Source: Novakomyces olei
Lineage: Eukaryota > Ascomycota > Novakomycetes > Novakomycetales > Novakomycetaceae
Assembly: GCA_016906335.1 (NCBI GenBank)
Contig: JADEYG010000009.1
Location: 1,293,001 to 1,357,000, forward strand
Direction: 5' to 3'
Length of the DNA: 64,000 nt
Shown piece after piece: positions 61,203-64,000 of the stretch (position 1 is the stretch's first letter; each line of letters begins with the position of its first letter). The position numbers and the translations under genes were made by a program. The notes below the pieces were generated by a model. It was not told the origin of the DNA. It was given only the letters and a program-made list of their open reading frames with translations, and made no database searches.

Positions 61203-61497
61203 TGGAGTTGTGAAATGATTACTAAAGTATAAAATTAGCCGGAATAAAATACCGTTTAAGAATTGTTGTGCCACGAGTTTACATGTGTTTTCAAAAGCTT
61301 TTACTCTCTTTTGCCAGCATTAGTATGTAATTACACAGATCAGATCACCGAAATCGTCTGTTTACGCAGTGACTAAAAAGAACAATGTTTGACAAAGTCG
61401 TGCGTGGTGGATGCAATGCTAGTAAGTTTATTACCCAATTACGCCTGTATTACGCCTGTATTTAACCCTAATCCCAATATCTATATATACCCTAACC
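61203..61497. other. Convergent spacer eIF2 gamma/FAP1
   Basis: Short 3' flanks. Telomere-like CCCTAA units at 61464 and 61490-61500 reach into the FAP1 stop codon. Confidence 0.6.
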
Positions 61498-63207
61498 CTA
61501 ATCAATAACTTCTAAAGCTGAGAAAGCGTTGATTGATCGCAGCGGTTGAGGTCGGGCCTCTCGACGCGGGACAAACTTCTTTTTCCCCCGTTTATCCTCG
61601 CTCTCAGTAGAAACGATGCGGTCGTTTTCAACCCGGCACAGTTCGCACTGTTCGGCGAGCTGTAAATTTGCCACGTGAGCCTGTAGAGGCATCCGCAGCT
61701 CATTCAGTGTATTCTCCAGTGCAGATGCTGGACCAGGCAGGACGTCTAACATTACCCACGCATTCTCATGAGCATCCCAGTGCGAAGAGAGCTCCAGACC
61801 TTCAAGCGCTGGAGTCTGCCGGACAAGGTTTGCCAGCTCAATGTCCAGTCGGCTCTGCATTAGCCCGACACGAACACTACGTAGGATAAACGCATTATAC
61901 TTGAGCCGATTGGCAGAGGACTGTTGGGGGAGAAGCTCTCCTGAACCAGTCTTGCGGCCATTGAGAAGCACACCGGCAAGACGTGCCTGGTAAGCCTTGT
62001 CGAGACTTGATTTTGGTAAAATGAGCGTCTTTGTTTTGTAGACACTCACGCATCTAAAGGGCTCTGGGTCCACTGATTCGCTCCCGAGTCCAAAGGATTC
62101 TGCCAATAAATGAGCAAACCGCCGATAATAAGGCTTCATGGGCCGCATTACCATCGCCCTTCGATCGCTCTCTGCAAAATTGAGAAACTGCTGTTCGATT
62201 CCACGGCAGATATCCCGTGAGTCTTTGCCTGAGCCAAACATTTCCATAATTTCGTCGCCAAAACATTGGCTAGACGGAGGGAGGCCGGTAGTACTAGTAC
62301 TAGTATTAGTACCAGTATTAGTATTAGTATTAGTACTAGTATTAGTACTAGTACTAGCAGCAGCAGTACTAGTACTAGCTTTACTAGTCCCACTAGTATC
62401 GTTATTCGTATTACCAGTATTACCATTACCAGTACAAGTATTGTCAGTATTACCAGCTGGCCGGCCGGCCAGGATGCTAAAAGCCTCGTTTAGCCGAGTC
62501 CTCCTTTGCTCGGCAGCGCAAACGGAATTGCACTCTACTTTACCCTTACTTGCCTCTACTTGGGCACAGGGAACTCGTGCTCTGAGAGTTCCACAGGCAC
62601 AGCAAGGCACCTCCACTATAACCCTGCAGCAATTTTGGTCTGTTTCACAGGTAAAAGGAGCGTGGCAAGGCAGCTGGCACGAGTGCCCACAGCCTTTACG
62701 CACTTTCCCACAGACTTGGCGGCAATCACGTCCGTCATTTCCCTCTACTCGGCAATCGCCAGAGTGGCAAAGTCTCTGGCAGGTATGGAATCCGCAGGAC
62801 AAGGCCCTTCCACAGCGCTGGCCACAGGAAACGCTTTCCCTCGGCCTCCAGCAGCCGATATTGCTGACCCGCTGCCGTCCACAGGCACACAGTTTCTCTG
62901 CCAGGTGTGGACATGGAGGGCACGATTCCGTGGACGGATGGCACTTGTGTGGCACAGGCTCGTGTCCACAATTCGAGGCCGTTTGGCAGGGGAAAGGGCA
63001 GTCTGGAACAGCGTTTGATCCACAGGGAATTGGTGGCATTATACTCGTGCGGCCACAGGCACAGGTCACTTCTTCAAAAGACGCATGCACACAAGTGCCA
63101 CACTGACCCCTGTGGCAAAGCCTGTCGCAATAATGGTTTCCACACTGTAACAAACGGCCACAAGGTCGTGTACATATATGCTCAGACTCGTAGTCGGCAA
63201 GGGTTTC

Positions 63208-63251
<44 letters not shown>

Positions 63252-64000
63252 GATTATTATTATTATTATTATTATTATCATTATTATTATTATAATAATT
63301 ATTATAATTATTATTCCTTTTTCCTTTTCTTGTCTGGGCAATCCTTTGCCTGCCTTTAACGAACCCGGAACAGCACCGCTGCCGGCACTGGTGCCGTCCA
63401 CAGTGCATCAGTGTCCCACACGACCGATTGCAAAGCAGAGTGCTGTCTTGCTCACTTGAGCAGACAACTGCTTCGAACAAATTGGCTCCACACTGGCACG
63501 AGCAGGTCACACGTTCCTCGCAAGGCCCACAGGGCCCCGTATGGCATTTCCGGCGGCACAAGTGTCCGCACTTTGGGAGCAGTCGCCCACACTCGCTGTC
63601 GCAAGTGCCAATGGCGTCAGTGCAGGACTGCCTCTGCGCTATTTTGTGCATTTCCACTCGGCCACAGGGGCATTTAGTGATTCGGCTTGGGTCTAATGGA
63701 CAAACTGCCAGTCCGAGTTGCGTGTGAGGATGGCACCGTTGCCTGCAGCGGTGCTGGCCACAGGCAAAGGGGCGGTCACACGTGGTATAACAGTCCCAGT
63801 AGCCGGTAAATTGTATTGCACTAGTATCAGTACTAGTACTAGTAGTATTTGTATTAAGATTAGTACTAGTATAAGTACTGATAATAGTACTAGTGTCAGT
63901 CCTAGTGTCAGTCCTAGTGTCAGTACTAGTATCAGTACTAGTATCAGTACTAGGATTAGTACTAGGATTAGTACTAGGATTAGAACTAGTGTCAGTACAA
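61498..64000 (-). CDS. FAP1: NF-X1-type zinc finger protein with R3H domain (partial)
   Basis: Family knowledge: Fap1/NFX1 proteins carry RING and repeated NF-X1 zinc fingers; yeast Fap1 binds FKBP12. Seen: the frame is open to base 64000, so the N-terminal RING part lies outside; 833 residues are visible without introns. Many NF-X1 modules are present (CGQHRCRQRCH, CGHLCRRKCHTGPCGPC, CGRHQCRQRCC, CGNHYCDRLCHRGQCGTC, CGFHTCQRLCHSGDC, CGHSCQLPCHAPFTC). An R3H domain follows (PYYRRFAHLLAESFGLGSES, DPEPFRCVSV) near the C-terminus. Three low-complexity inserts, one poly-Asn (63209-63316) and two Thr/Ser/Asn-rich (62286-62400, 63824-64000), sit between domains. The stop TAG lies in a TTAGGG repeat. 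Confidence 0.93.
63209..63316. repeat. ATT microsatellite inside FAP1 coding sequence
   Basis: About 35 ATT/ATA-type triplets on the plus strand read as AAT (Asn) codons on the coding minus strand. They insert an Asn tract between two NF-X1 fingers without breaking the frame. Confidence 0.9.
63824..64000. repeat. ACTAGT-type hexamer array in FAP1 coding sequence (cut by window end)
   Basis: Variants of AGTACT/AGTATC/AGTGTC/AGGATT repeat to the window edge. On the coding strand they give Ser-Thr, Asp-Thr and Asn-Pro repeats. A smaller related array lies at 62286-62400 in the same gene. Confidence 0.85.

Overview
The window is nuclear DNA of a fungus. Every confidently named gene is a eukaryotic housekeeping gene. 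Several are fungal in form: recyclin-1 with F-box, Sec10-like region and CaaX end, a BIG1/VOA1 family protein, an Erj5-type J-protein, Smi1/Knr4 proteins, Tsc13 and Las17/WASP. Genes are dense (about one per 1.9 kb). Most are split by short introns (35-440 nt, many 35-60 nt) with GTAAGT/GTATGT-like donors and a CTAAC/CTAAT branch site only a few bases before the acceptor AG. Coding DNA is of moderate GC; spacers are AT-rich and full of microsatellites. I cannot place it more finely: it looks like an ascomycete-type yeast or early-diverging relative that is not close to Saccharomyces (eIF3m present, intron-rich, TTAGGG-like motifs).

Layout, left to right. 1-8 kb: 3' part of LAS17/WASP, an ER J-protein, and SET1. 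8-16 kb: enolase, proteasome ATPase RPT4, a possible short unknown gene, and ADE17. 16-27 kb: PRA1-family protein, AP-2 sigma, TSC13, eIF3m, a cation/calcium exchanger, and an amidase. 27-39.6 kb: an unrecognised multi-exon gene, condensin BRN1, mitochondrial ribosomal mL41, RPB11, a secreted 5'-nucleotidase, an inositol polyphosphate kinase, and RRP9. 40-51 kb: proteasome beta-4, RSA4/Notchless, RCY1, MPC1, mitochondrial EF-Ts, and an INSIG protein. 51-56.3 kb: three tandem, nearly identical Smi1/Knr4 (SUKH-fold) genes in 1.7-1.9 kb units separated by long (ATT)n arrays. 56.3-64 kb: an ER cyclophilin ending in KDEL, a BIG1/VOA1 protein, eIF2 gamma, and FAP1/NFX1, which runs off the right edge.

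The genes do not form one pathway; this is a normal eukaryotic gene neighbourhood with many divergent pairs sharing short promoters. The accessory-like part is the Smi1 array. Its copies are recent, one carries a sharply bounded diverged patch, and the copy junctions contain a short piece of the neighbouring INSIG 5' flank, which records how the array arose. Other points for a second look are a seven-copy TATA-box array upstream of the ER cyclophilin, an MPC1 start codon split by an intron, telomere-like hexamers inside genes and at gene ends, and repeat arrays inside the SET1, FAP1 and exchanger coding regions. I saw no tRNA, rRNA, CRISPR array or recognisable transposable element.
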